This document shows, one piece after another, positions 1-6,235 of a stretch of DNA of 29,343 nucleotides. Origin of the DNA: a virus; the IMG/VR virus record IMGVR_UViG_3300021963_000490, positions 1-29,343 of that record; one strand, given 5' to 3'. Both the position numbers and the translations under genes were made by a program. The notes under the pieces are model-generated. The model was not told the origin of the DNA. It saw only the letters and a program-made list of their open reading frames with translations, and searched no databases. Numbering within the stretch: position 1 is the first letter of the stretch; each line of letters begins with the position of its first letter.

Positions 1-328
1 CATAGGAGATGCGTTCAGCAGTCTTTTGGACATCACCCAAAGACAACCTGTTAAACGCATTCATATTAGGCGCAAACAAATCAAGGGCGGGAATACCAGT
101 TCTAGGCAACGCTGGCATATCAAAGGTACGACCCAAGACATCAGAAAACAGACCAGAGGTGAACCCTCTTGGTGTTGCTTGCATCTGGTCATAAGGTCTG
201 GTGTCTAACTGCAAACCTTGTGGGGGCGACTGAAGCCCCAATCTCTCACGACCAGTAGATAGCCCATACAAATAGTCACGCCCAAAGGGGTCACTACCAA
301 ATATGTCTAATGAGTCTTCTACAGCCAT
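1..328 (-). CDS. Unknown phage protein, partial (C-terminus outside window)
   Basis: The frame opens at an ATG (326-328) nine bases after the large terminase stop, behind a GAGG ribosome site, and runs off the left edge with 109 codons visible. It begins MAVEDSLDIFGSDPFGRDYL and is rich in Gly, Leu, Pro and Asp, with no motif I recognise and no signal peptide or membrane segment. By position directly after terminase it should be a packaging or virion gene. The start does not look like a portal protein. I cannot name its function. Confidence 0.75.
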   Translation of the reverse strand, partial: MAVEDSLDIFGSDPFGRDYLYGLSTGRERLGLQSPPQGLQLDTRPYDQMQATPRGFTSGLFSDVLGRTFDMPALPRTGIPALDLFAPNMNAFNRLSLGDVQKTAERISY

Positions 329-337
329 CTATTATCC

Positions 338-1597
338 TCACAAACCTGAAATGATATCTAACGGTTGCCACTCATCTTCTTGGTCATCAACAAAGTATGA
401 GGTTACAGCCAACTGATCTAAATATGATAAACAATCCGGCCCATCATCGTGAACACCTTGAGCAGGAAACATAATGAGCTGATCTGTAAACCAATCCCAG
501 TTTTTCTCAGAGTTCAGCACAATACGCCCATGCTCAAACCGTCCTTGGAGACTCCAGATAATCCTGTCAGTCTTTTTCCTGTTGCCGTGCGTCAAGTCAA
601 CTATGTGTGAATATACATTATTTTTACGCATTAAGTCACTCAAATACGGCAAAACTGCGTTTTTTAATGCTCCACGCTCAATTCCAACACTCAAAGGACG
701 GTATTCCCGCATCTTCAACAGGATCGTAGCCGCAGTTTCCCTGATGTCCCATCGCCCATGCTCTATTTCTTCAACAAACCACTTGCCATCATCAGTTACT
801 TTGACAACTGCTATTGCTGTTTCATCTAACCTTTTCTTAGCATTGGCAGCTTGTTTAGCCACTTCTTCAAACCCTGCCAAATCGACAGCAATGTAGTACG
901 AGCCATATTCAGGTTCTTCTCCATATTTAATCCATTCTTCTTTAAAAACGTCAGAGCCAGCATTGTCAAAACTGGCAAGGTATTCCTGCTTGAAAGCAAA
1001 GGAACTCAGGGTTTTCTTGGCAGACTCAATCTCATCAGGGTCTATCAGGGGGTTGTCTTTGGTAGTGAAGTGCCACGCCTTCCAATCTGAGTCTTCTTCT
1101 GACATTCCAAGTTTAAAAATGTCATAGAAGAAGTTACGACCTTTGGGAGTGCCGATGAACATAGCTCTGCCCTTTTTATCAGACAAAGACGCACGAATAA
1201 CCTGTTCCCATGCTTCGGGTTTGATGTCCGCAACCTCGTCAAGCACAGCGTAGGTGAGAGACACTCCTCGCAAAGTATCTGGACGATCTGCGCCTCTGAC
1301 ATAGATTTTTGCTCCGTTTATCAGGGTGATGTCCATGTTATTGATGTGGCTGGCTTGGATAACCTCACGCCCCAACTCCATCAATACATCCCAAATAATC
1401 TGTCGTGCCTGACCATTGGTAGGAGCAACATACAGTACAGCAGAACCAGCAGTACACTGCAAGCCCTCTATCAACAAGGTGATGGCTGACAAGCGAGACT
1501 TACCGCAACGCCTACCAGCAGCAATGACTTTGAACCTTGTTTTATCACTAAAGACAATTTGTTGCCAAGGGAGGAGACTGAAATTAAGGTCAGACAT
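338..1597 (-). CDS. terL: Terminase large subunit (packaging ATPase/nuclease)
   Basis: This 419-aa protein is the motor that pumps DNA into the prohead and cuts the concatemer. The N-terminal ATPase shows Walker A GRRCGKS at residues 28-34, Walker B YAVLDE at 116-121 and the coupling motif GTPKG at 149-153. The C-terminal RNase H-like nuclease shows the expected acidic residues in YYIAVDL (D239), VGIERG (E307) and HDDGPDCL (D384/D388). The length is normal for short phage terminases. The start shares one base with the stop of the upstream 164-aa gene (TAATG arrangement), so the two are probably translationally coupled. Family assignment is firm; the packaging type (cos or headful) cannot be read from it. 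Confidence 0.97.
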   Translation of the reverse strand: MSDLNFSLLPWQQIVFSDKTRFKVIAAGRRCGKSRLSAITLLIEGLQCTAGSAVLYVAPTNGQARQIIWDVLMELGREVIQASHINNMDITLINGAKIYVRGADRPDTLRGVSLTYAVLDEVADIKPEAWEQVIRASLSDKKGRAMFIGTPKGRNFFYDIFKLGMSEEDSDWKAWHFTTKDNPLIDPDEIESAKKTLSSFAFKQEYLASFDNAGSDVFKEEWIKYGEEPEYGSYYIAVDLAGFEEVAKQAANAKKRLDETAIAVVKVTDDGKWFVEEIEHGRWDIRETAATILLKMREYRPLSVGIERGALKNAVLPYLSDLMRKNNVYSHIVDLTHGNRKKTDRIIWSLQGRFEHGRIVLNSEKNWDWFTDQLIMFPAQGVHDDGPDCLSYLDQLAVTSYFVDDQEDEWQPLDIISGL

Positions 1598-2091
1598 TAT
1601 TCAATTGTGTAGTCAGGAATCGAGAAAGGGTCTTTGTAGAAAGGGGTGTCTACCTTTTGTGTTGAAAGACTCCAGTTTTTTGCTTTTTCTACAGTGTCAA
1701 GTCCCATTGCATCAGGGTCAGTGCCATACTGACGCATAAAAAATTCTTTCCATGCTGTTGGATGACTTGGGTCTTTTAGCATTTGCCCTGTTTTAGTAGA
1801 CGATGGGAAGTGCGGTCTATTGTCATAAGGACTGATAGTTTCTTTTATCCCCGCTTTCCATGCTCCTCTGTAATCATAGTCAGGAGATTCAAGAATCATC
1901 TCTGTAACTCGCTGGTTGTCTAACTTATCTACAGGCATCTTTTGTTCAGCCGCAATGTCTGACTTGATAGAGTTGAACAGTTGAGTTCCCTGTAACCAAC
2001 CACGAAACTGTTGTTCTTCCGCTGGTTTTAAGGTGGTAGGACTCCAAGGAGTCTTAGAGAATTTTTGATATTCATTTATCCAATCGGTCAT
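1597..2091 (-). CDS. Conserved phage protein of unknown function between terminase subunits
   Basis: This 164-aa soluble protein has no membrane segment. Its middle has the order SPDYDYRGAWKAG (about residues 70-82), then SPYDNRPHFPSS (88-99), then a DPSHPTAWKEFFMRQYG stretch (108-124). From memory, this arrangement of Tyr-Asp-x-Arg, His-x-Pro and HPT recurs in many phage virion-region proteins of unknown role. It overlaps the small terminase gene by 4 bases (ATGA) and touches terL by one base, so it belongs to the packaging operon. A structural or packaging-accessory role is inference from place only. Confidence 0.85.
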   Translation of the reverse strand: MTDWINEYQKFSKTPWSPTTLKPAEEQQFRGWLQGTQLFNSIKSDIAAEQKMPVDKLDNQRVTEMILESPDYDYRGAWKAGIKETISPYDNRPHFPSSTKTGQMLKDPSHPTAWKEFFMRQYGTDPDAMGLDTVEKAKNWSLSTQKVDTPFYKDPFSIPDYTIE

Positions 2092-2510
2092 TCTTTTACC
2101 TCTATGTCTTCAGCATCTATAGGGTTATCCCCTATGACTACACCACCAATACCAGAAATAGTTATGTTAACTGCTGATCTCTGTTTTCCTTCTTTCTCGA
2201 ACAAGGAAACGGGAAGCATTCGATCCATACAGAGTTTGATGGCAGCCATTTGAGCAGGGTGTTCGTCATTCATGGCAATCTCAACTGCCTTGTGGACAAC
2301 ATTAGCACCTGCACTCTTAATTAACAGGTCTTTGAGTTCTTTGACTTGTTGTTGTTCAGTCTTAGGTAGGGTAAGTGCTTGAGGGTTATCAGCATACTTC
2401 CTCAAGGTCATAGTGCCAGAACCCTTTGGGCGACCTCTTGGCTTTGCCAAGTTGTCTTGATCCTGCGGAGGCCTACCCCTTGTTTTCTTAAAGCTATCTA
2501 TTACGTTCAT
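2088..2510 (-). CDS. terS: Terminase small subunit candidate with two AT-hooks
   Basis: This 140-aa protein is the likely DNA-recognition subunit of the packaging machine. The N-terminus carries two AT-hook-like motifs, RGRPP at residues 11-15 and PRGRPKGSG at 24-32, which bind the minor groove of AT-rich DNA. A middle helical part (AAIKLCMDRMLPVSLF, about 89-104) and a following beta-like stretch ending in an acidic tail resemble small terminase-like proteins of uncultured aquatic phages. It is the first gene of the leftward packaging operon and borders the long non-coding region, where a pac or cos site would be expected. The call rests on position and AT-hooks; small terminases are poorly conserved. 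Confidence 0.7.
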   Translation of the reverse strand: MNVIDSFKKTRGRPPQDQDNLAKPRGRPKGSGTMTLRKYADNPQALTLPKTEQQQVKELKDLLIKSAGANVVHKAVEIAMNDEHPAQMAAIKLCMDRMLPVSLFEKEGKQRSAVNITISGIGGVVIGDNPIDAEDIEVKE

Positions 2511-2699
2511 CTTTTATCCAGTTGTAGGAAGAAGTTGTTGGTGGCTTCCATAAAGCAGGATTGGGTTCAATTCAACAACAAACCAAAGCCCCACGGAGCT
2601 AAACCGTTTCCACCAACACGGCTGAAGACTGTTTGTGGGAACTACCATCTAGACAGTAGCCAATCTCCATGCGTCTTGAAAGTTAGTACGCACTTTACA

Positions 2700-2721
2700 C
2701 GAGAATCAGATTCTTGTATAG
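2700..2721. repeat. GAGAAT dyad, copy C
   Basis: AGAATC-A-GATTCT is a perfect dyad (2702-2714), followed by TATAG at 2717-2721. The order CGAGAATCA, then TTCT, then TATAG is shared with the two Fur-box-like copies about 430-500 bases to the right, which suggests one family of binding sites. This copy has two extra bases in its centre and does not match the 7-1-7 pattern. Confidence 0.4.
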
Positions 2722-2891
2722 TGGAGACAAACGGGGGCATCACCCACCCCTCTATGCGGTTGAGCCGACCAAGTAGGATAAACGTAGTGAACCATGTAGT
2801 TCTCAAGTAAAGCACAAGTCTTGAACGGGGCTGGTAGCGTGGAGTAGTGATCTGACAGTCACCACTAACTTAGATAAACGAGAGGCTCTCC

Positions 2892-2920
2892 TTTAAAAAG
2901 GATCACCCCCACACGGGTGA
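2892..2920 (-). terminator. Rho-independent terminator-like hairpin facing left
   Basis: Read on the minus strand, TCACCC and GGGTGA (2915-2920 and 2903-2908) form a six-pair stem with a six-base loop, followed by TCCTTTTT. It would stop or attenuate leftward transcription coming from the AT-rich region before it reaches the packaging operon. The stem is short, so efficiency is uncertain; it may act as an attenuator rather than a full stop. Confidence 0.4.
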
Positions 2921-3050
2921 ATACTCCTATTCGTCTTCTCCCCTAATCCAGATTACCTTTGTTGTGTCAAACAGTCTGATTTACCTTTTCGTGTGCGGAG
3001 GAGGCTCCCACAAATATTACACACACACGACCACCCCCTCCCCCCTATCA

Positions 3051-3119
3051 AAGTAAGCACTAACTAACTTAAGCGAAGTGAGCGCACGCTAACACCAGGC
3101 GTAGTGAGCACTAACTAAC
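3051..3119. repeat. Three tandem iteron-like direct repeats
   Basis: Three 18-base units start at 3051, 3076 and 3102, so the spacing is 25-26 bases. They read AAGTAAGCACTAACTAAC, AAGTGAGCGCACGCTAAC and TAGTGAGCACTAACTAAC. The shared form is WAGTRAGY, five free bases, then CTAAC. Evenly spaced direct repeats next to an AT-rich stretch are typical of initiator-binding iterons. Two more copies with the same internal spacing lie at 6498-6515 and 13266-13283. The repeat itself is seen directly; origin function is inferred. Confidence 0.65.
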
Positions 3120-3132
3120 ATGGTAATCTACA

Positions 3133-3201
3133 TGAGAATTATTCGCATTCGTATATAGGGGTGATGCACCTTAATGCGAATACTAACGAGAATCATTCTC
3201 A
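3133..3201. promoter_or_regulatory. Two Fur-box-like palindromes (7-1-7)
   Basis: TGAGAATTATTCGCA (3133-3147) and CGAGAATCATTCTCA (3187-3201) each match the TGAGAAT-N-ATTCTCA form of the Fur 7-1-7 recognition pattern at all but one position. Each is followed within a few bases by TATAG. The second lies just upstream of a TATAAT at 3215-3220. This would place a promoter in the divergent region under an iron-responsive host repressor, or under a phage protein using a similar dyad. No Fur-like gene is in the window. Confidence 0.4.
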
Positions 3202-3351
3202 TATAGGCAGACGGTATAATATGAAAACTATTGATAACAAATTATTGATAGGTTATCTATATGGGCTAAGTTGGTGCGGAGTGGTTACTAACTTCCCTGA
3301 TTAGGTGCATGATTTTATAATATGAAATGTCTTGCACTATCTTGGGGCGCA

Positions 3352-3379
3352 TTGTTAGTGAGCACTATCGTTCTATAAT
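3352..3379 (+). promoter_or_regulatory. Early promoter, sigma-70-like
   Basis: TTGTTA (3352-3357) and a perfect TATAAT (3374-3379) are separated by 16 bases. Transcription would begin near 3386, giving a leader of roughly 80 bases before the SprT-like gene at 3465. It is the best-formed promoter in the divergent region and is oriented to drive the 3.5-6.5 kb operon. It was predicted by eye from consensus. Confidence 0.6.
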
Positions 3380-3464
3380 CGGTGTTTGCTGAAAATGTAA
3401 AATTGGCACGTTATGTGCATAGTATTTATTGTCCAATTCGGACAGTCAATTTAAAGGCGTTCAT

Positions 3465-4043
3465 ATGACACAGACACAGACCAGAGAACAATGGCTCTCA
3501 CAAGCAACCACAGAGCTTCGCTCACTGTTTAAACAGCACGGCGTTGACTTACCTCATGAAGTTCGCTCATCGTGCGGCTTCCCCTCAAAATCAGCCCTTA
3601 GTGCTAAGAACCGTAGAATCGGTGAGTGCTGGTCAGCCCGTGCATCTGCTGACAGCCATGCCGAAATTTTTATCTCACCTACTATCAGCGACTCAATGCG
3701 GGTTCTTGATATTCTGGCTCATGAGCTAGTTCATGCTTGTCACCCGAACGATGGCCACGGCGCAAAGTTCGGTAAAACAGCCCGTGCCATTGGCCTTGAG
3801 GGTAAGCTCACAGCAACCACAGCGGGCGAAGCGTTTAAACGATGGGCAGAGCCTGTGCTGGCTCGGCTCGGCGTTTACCCTCACGCTGACCTGATACCCT
3901 CGAACGCTCAAAAGAAACAGACAACCCGCTTGCTGAAATGTGTCTGCCGTGATTGTGGGTACACTGTCAGAGTGGCGGGTAAGTGGTTGACTGAGATGGG
4001 CGCACCTCACTGCCCTGACCACGGCGAGATGGATAGCGTTTAA
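3465..4043 (+). CDS. SprT-like zinc metalloprotease
   Basis: This 192-aa protein has the metalloprotease signature HELVH at residues 86-90, with a likely third ligand at H98 in GHGAKF. A C-terminal zinc ribbon follows (C159, C161, C164, then C183 and H186), the same order as in SprT/Spartan-type proteins. Cellular relatives cut DNA-protein crosslinks; in phages the substrate is unknown, and host-protein cleavage early in infection is only a guess. The frame is open from a TTG at 3429, but the ATG at 3465 behind AAAGGCG is the better start. It heads the early operon, and its TAA stop is the TAA inside a GTTTAAAC octamer. Two more octamers lie inside its coding sequence. Confidence 0.85.
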   Translation: MTQTQTREQWLSQATTELRSLFKQHGVDLPHEVRSSCGFPSKSALSAKNRRIGECWSARASADSHAEIFISPTISDSMRVLDILAHELVHACHPNDGHGAKFGKTARAIGLEGKLTATTAGEAFKRWAEPVLARLGVYPHADLIPSNAQKKQTTRLLKCVCRDCGYTVRVAGKWLTEMGAPHCPDHGEMDSV

Positions 4044-4089
4044 ACAGTTCAGCGGTAAGCCCTCACGGGCTTATCAGTGCGCTGTTGCA
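4044..4089 (+). repeat. Leader module 1 with hairpin
   Basis: ACAGTTCAGC (4044-4053), a seven-pair hairpin TAAGCCC-tcac-GGGCTTA (4056-4073), then GCGCTGTTGCA (4079-4089) precede the SD AAAGGCG and the gene at 4111. The same two flanks enclose a hairpin of different sequence at 4576-4627. CAGCG and CGCTG can also pair and lengthen the stem. It is probably an RNA or processing element of the early operon. Confidence 0.6.
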
Positions 4090-4110
4090 CTACTTTGAAA
4101 GGCGTTCATT

Positions 4111-4335
4111 ATGATAAACAATTCTCTCACTCAACACGAGTTCTACCTGTCTGCCTGCGAACTCAGCACTGGCTCTCACGGGTCATTCGCTCAACACATC
4201 GGTGATGCGTTCATCGTGGCTGACAGAGGCAACAGCCAGAAGTTGCTCGATGCTTTCCCTGAGGTTTTCATGCGTGGCTGGCACTTTGCACAATCCAAGT
4301 ACATGAGAAACATCGTGGAGAATCAAGATGCTTAA
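4111..4335 (+). CDS. Small early protein of unknown function
   Basis: This 74-aa soluble protein contains SHGSFAQHIGDAFIVADRGN (about residues 22-41) and then LLDAFPEVF. From memory, similar short proteins with a GSFA...A...AD.GN...L..AFP pattern occur on plasmids and in phages without known function. The start is set by AAAGGCG eight bases upstream of the ATG, the same SD style as the SprT-like gene. It overlaps the next gene by 8 bases. A host-interaction role is possible from its early position only. Confidence 0.8.
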   Translation: MINNSLTQHEFYLSACELSTGSHGSFAQHIGDAFIVADRGNSQKLLDAFPEVFMRGWHFAQSKYMRNIVENQDA

Positions 4336-4576
4336 TTACAATATTGATAATCTTGGGGAATTTCAAGAACGCGACCGTGGGAGGTGGTTCACTTACCGAA
4401 TAACTGACAACCCTTGGGCGCTCGCTCATGGCCTGACTCATGAGGTTGATGTATTGGACGGAGTGAGGTTCGCCATTGTCAAAAAAACCCGTGCTCTAAT
4501 GTGTCTGTCTGAGGGTGACTCGGGCGAGCCAGTGCTGGAAAGCTGGAAGTTCAAGAAACACAGTGTGTATCACTGA
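4328..4576 (+). CDS. Small early protein of unknown function
   Basis: This 82-aa basic, aromatic-rich protein (FQERDRGRWFTYRI near the N-terminus, SWKFKKHSVYH at the C-terminus) has no recognised domain, signal peptide or membrane segment. The ATG lies inside the end of the upstream gene, so translation is probably coupled. Its TGA stop is immediately followed by the second leader module, showing that the operon is built of gene plus leader units. Confidence 0.78.
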   Translation: MLNYNIDNLGEFQERDRGRWFTYRITDNPWALAHGLTHEVDVLDGVRFAIVKKTRALMCLSEGDSGEPVLESWKFKKHSVYH

Positions 4577-4627
4577 CAGTTCAGCCCATAATCTCCGACC
4601 TTGGGGATTATGAGATGCGCTGTTGCA
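4576..4627 (+). repeat. Leader module 2 with hairpin
   Basis: ACAGTTCAGC (4576-4585) and GCGCTGTTGCA (4617-4627) are identical to the flanks of module 1. Between them CATAATCTCC and GGGGATTATG (4587-4596 and 4603-4612) form a ten-pair stem with one T-G pair. The stem sequence differs completely from module 1 while the fold and position are kept. A GTTTAAAC octamer follows at 4630, then the SD GAGAGGCG for the gene at 4656. Confidence 0.6.
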
Positions 4628-4655
4628 TCGTTTAAACAATTTGAGAGGCGTTAAG

Positions 4656-4883
4656 ATGAATACTTATTCAATTATTTGTTGGCACAATTCTGCCACTGAG
4701 GGAAGCCACCAACGGGTTCTATTCAGTGCAAAGACCCTGACTAAGGTACTGCGTGACTTTGAGCGTTATCTGTCCCTGCCTGAGCGCATGAGGTCATTCA
4801 ATAAACATAATCTCATTCAGTTGCACCATATCGACCATGGCGTGATTGCTTGTTTCCCTGCCTCACTTCGTGGGAGTGTTTAA
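4656..4883 (+). CDS. Small early protein of unknown function
   Basis: This 75-aa protein begins MNTYSIICWHNSATEG, with a middle RVLFSAKTLTKVLRDFERYL that reads as a helix. It has no known domain. An earlier in-frame codon at 4623 exists, but the ATG at 4656 behind GAGAGGCGTT fits the SD pattern of its neighbours. The stop codon TAA (4881-4883) is the centre of a GTTTAAAC octamer, and the next gene starts two bases further on. Confidence 0.78.
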   Translation: MNTYSIICWHNSATEGSHQRVLFSAKTLTKVLRDFERYLSLPERMRSFNKHNLIQLHHIDHGVIACFPASLRGSV

Positions 4884-4885
4884 AC

Positions 4886-5122
4886 ATGACAACCTTACAA
4901 CAAAGCGCCGAACTTAATTGGCCAGAAGATGAGGCGACCTTACTGGCTGACTTTGCCCTTGATTTATTTGAGCAAGCTGGGCACGACTATTATCACAAGT
5001 GGCTTATGAATGAGAGAGACCACTTCTGGAACAAAGTATTTGATAAAGACGTTGACCTCATGAATCGGTTTTCCGACCTGTTCAATCAGTTAACAGCCAA
5101 AACTACTAATCTTTACATTTAA
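4886..5122 (+). CDS. Small acidic early protein of unknown function
   Basis: This 78-aa protein is rich in acidic and aromatic residues (NWPEDEATLLADFALDLFEQ, residues 10-29) and is likely all-helical. No motif is recognised. I chose the ATG at 4886, directly after the GTTTAAAC octamer that ends the previous gene, with GGGAG nine bases upstream; earlier in-frame codons would overlap the previous gene. Acidic small early proteins in phages often bind host enzymes, but nothing in the sequence shows a partner. Confidence 0.75.
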   Translation: MTTLQQSAELNWPEDEATLLADFALDLFEQAGHDYYHKWLMNERDHFWNKVFDKDVDLMNRFSDLFNQLTAKTTNLYI

Positions 5123-5136
5123 GGCGTTTAAACATC

Positions 5137-5223
5137 ATGCACAAAACTGACCTTATTGTTTCCATCGTCTGCGGCTGTGCCGCCTTCATCTTGGCTCTTA
5201 TTCTCATCTTTGAAAGATTTTAA
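5137..5223 (+). CDS. 28-residue single-span membrane peptide
   Basis: A short frame opens at ATG 5137 behind AAGGCG and a GTTTAAAC octamer and ends two bases before the next gene. It reads MHKTDLIVSIVCGCAAFILA and then LILIFERF: one hydrophobic span of about 20 residues with a short charged end. The SD and the tight packing between neighbours support translation. It may be a tiny inner-membrane protein; function is unknown. Confidence 0.6.
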   Translation: MHKTDLIVSIVCGCAAFILALILIFERF

Positions 5224-5225
5224 TT

Positions 5226-5489
5226 ATGACCACCGACATCAACACCGACCTCGAAATCCAAGTGACCACCATCGGCACAATCGACAATGGCTGCGACGGC
5301 TCTCAGCAATATATTCTGTTGAAGTGTTTAAACGACTACCTGAGCGAGGATGAGGCCTGGGCATATCTGCACCCACTTGTCTATCGTGACACCGACACGG
5401 CTGGGGCATACTTCTGCCACATTGTCGAGACAATCCAAAAGTCTGACAGTGAGGTTATTTGCATTGTTCACCACCAATTCAATAATTAG
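5226..5489 (+). CDS. Unknown early protein, paralogue of the gene at 6236
   Basis: This 87-aa acidic protein shares an ordered pattern with the gene at 6236: IG.IDNG, a Tyr, L.D.L, L....Y.DT, G..FCH.V, then CI.IVHH..N at the C-terminus. No known domain is recognised; the conserved Cys and His residues (FCH and VHH) could bind metal, but that is speculation. A GTTTAAAC octamer at 5326 lies inside the gene and is read as part of Cys-Leu-Asn. The ATG follows the previous stop by two bases. Confidence 0.8.
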   Translation: MTTDINTDLEIQVTTIGTIDNGCDGSQQYILLKCLNDYLSEDEAWAYLHPLVYRDTDTAGAYFCHIVETIQKSDSEVICIVHHQFNN

Positions 5490-5596
5490 AGCGTTTAAAC
5501 AGAGTCCAAACCATCGGGGATTTTGTCCCCTTTGGCCTGTGCTTTGTGTTTCAGGGCTTTGTAGGGGGCTTTCCCTGCGCTTGAAAGGTGTAAATT
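5490..5596 (+). promoter_or_regulatory. Inter-genic leader with hairpin and octamer
   Basis: This 107-base gap holds GTTTAAAC at 5493-5500, a five-pair hairpin GGGGA-ttttg-TCCCC at 5516-5530 and the SD AAAGGTG for the gene at 5597. It has the same components as the other leaders of this operon, but no ACAGTTCAGC flank. The T run after the hairpin is too weak to call a terminator. Confidence 0.4.
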
Positions 5597-6001
5597 ATGT
5601 CTGCTTTTATTGTTTCCGACACTCATATCAATGCTCTGGTTCGTTATGCGTCTCGCCATAATGTCCGAGCTCTTCACGGCAACCCGATGGCGATATTCAG
5701 AGTTAAAGATAACGAGCAAGAATCTGCCAGATTATTACTCGATGAGAATGTCAAAAGCGTCAATTCAAGGTATCGAGACAATGAAACCATGTCAATCACT
5801 TATGACCCTGCCGCACCAATTCTGACAGCCATTGAAGCGATTAAAGCGGCTCAAAGTCTGCGTTATCAGTCCCGCGAACACTCCGACTATGAAGACTCCA
5901 TTGCGTTTAAACTGATTGAGGCAATCATTACAGACGCAATCCCTCGCCTTGAGGGTTACGAGTCCGCACAGTGGGCGATTGCTGACAAGGTGACAGCATG
6001 A
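5597..6001 (+). CDS. Conserved protein of unknown function (MSAFIVSD-type)
   Basis: This 134-aa protein opens MSAFIVSDTHINALVRYASR, followed by a stretch LLLDENVKSVNSRYRD. From memory, proteins with this start and a LLDEN..SV..RY block are widespread on plasmids and in cyanobacterial and proteobacterial accessory DNA, without known function. It overlaps the next gene by 4 bases (ATGA) and carries an internal GTTTAAAC at 5905. It is soluble and acidic. Its family hints that this operon was assembled from mobile accessory genes. Confidence 0.85.
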   Translation: MSAFIVSDTHINALVRYASRHNVRALHGNPMAIFRVKDNEQESARLLLDENVKSVNSRYRDNETMSITYDPAAPILTAIEAIKAAQSLRYQSREHSDYEDSIAFKLIEAIITDAIPRLEGYESAQWAIADKVTA

Positions 6002-6171
6002 CGCAAACCCAAGCACTGACAAAAGCTCTCATTCTCGCTATAACTGCACCCGATGATGATCGGGCAGATCAAGCCGCACGACTTGCCGAAAGCATAGCGC
6101 AAGGGCTTAATTCTGACCAAGTAGAGCAATGTAAACTTGATGCGCTTGAAATGATAGGGGAAAACCCTTGA
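5998..6171 (+). CDS. 57-residue unknown accessory protein
   Basis: ATG at 5998 overlaps the TGA of the previous gene (ATGA), and the frame runs 57 codons to a TGA at 6169. It reads LTKALILAITAPDDDRADQA near the N-terminus and then a helical, acidic tail with AESIAQGL and EQCKLDAL. From memory, the LTKAL.LAITAP...A..LAE.IA..L...V..CK pattern is a known small family found beside MSAFIVSD-type genes, so the pair is probably inherited together. Function is unknown. Confidence 0.8.
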   Translation: MTQTQALTKALILAITAPDDDRADQAARLAESIAQGLNSDQVEQCKLDALEMIGENP

Positions 6172-6235
6172 TTTATGCCGCCATTGCACTACTGCTAAAA
6201 ATCATTCTCAGAAAACTAACTTAAAGGTGTTAAAA

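Larger units (their letters stand above)
2511..3464. other. Long non-coding divergent region (candidate origin, packaging site or leader RNA)
   Basis: About 950 bases with no convincing gene on either strand separate the leftward packaging operon from the rightward early operon. It holds GAGAAT dyads, a minus-strand terminator-like hairpin, three iteron-like repeats, an AT-rich stretch (about 3200-3330) and the early promoter, each listed separately. Other structure: an inverted repeat ATTCGCATT (3141-3149) / AATGCGAAT (3173-3181) enclosing a smaller GGTG/CACC pair; GAGAGGCTCTC at 2880-2890; and a GTTGTTG/CAACAAC pair near 2535-2580. A TATAAT at 3215-3220 lies directly before an ATG that opens only 27 codons. 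Origin or pac function is inference. Confidence 0.7.

Noticed and set aside
2534-2585. Possible tRNA: GTTGTTG/CAACAAC pair with GGTTCAATTC between
   Set aside because: The T-arm stem does not pair beyond one or two positions and the span is far too short for a tRNA. It may be a simple hairpin.
2379-2810. Plus-strand frame of 143 codons covering the start of terS and the non-coding gap
   Set aside because: It is antisense to terS in its first third, lacks a ribosome site, has an implausible Cys/His/Ser-rich composition and ends without any partner gene. I treat it as chance.
3221-3304. 27-codon frame beginning right after TATAAT at 3215
   Set aside because: The start would lie immediately after the -10 box with no leader or ribosome site, and the peptide has no recognisable feature.
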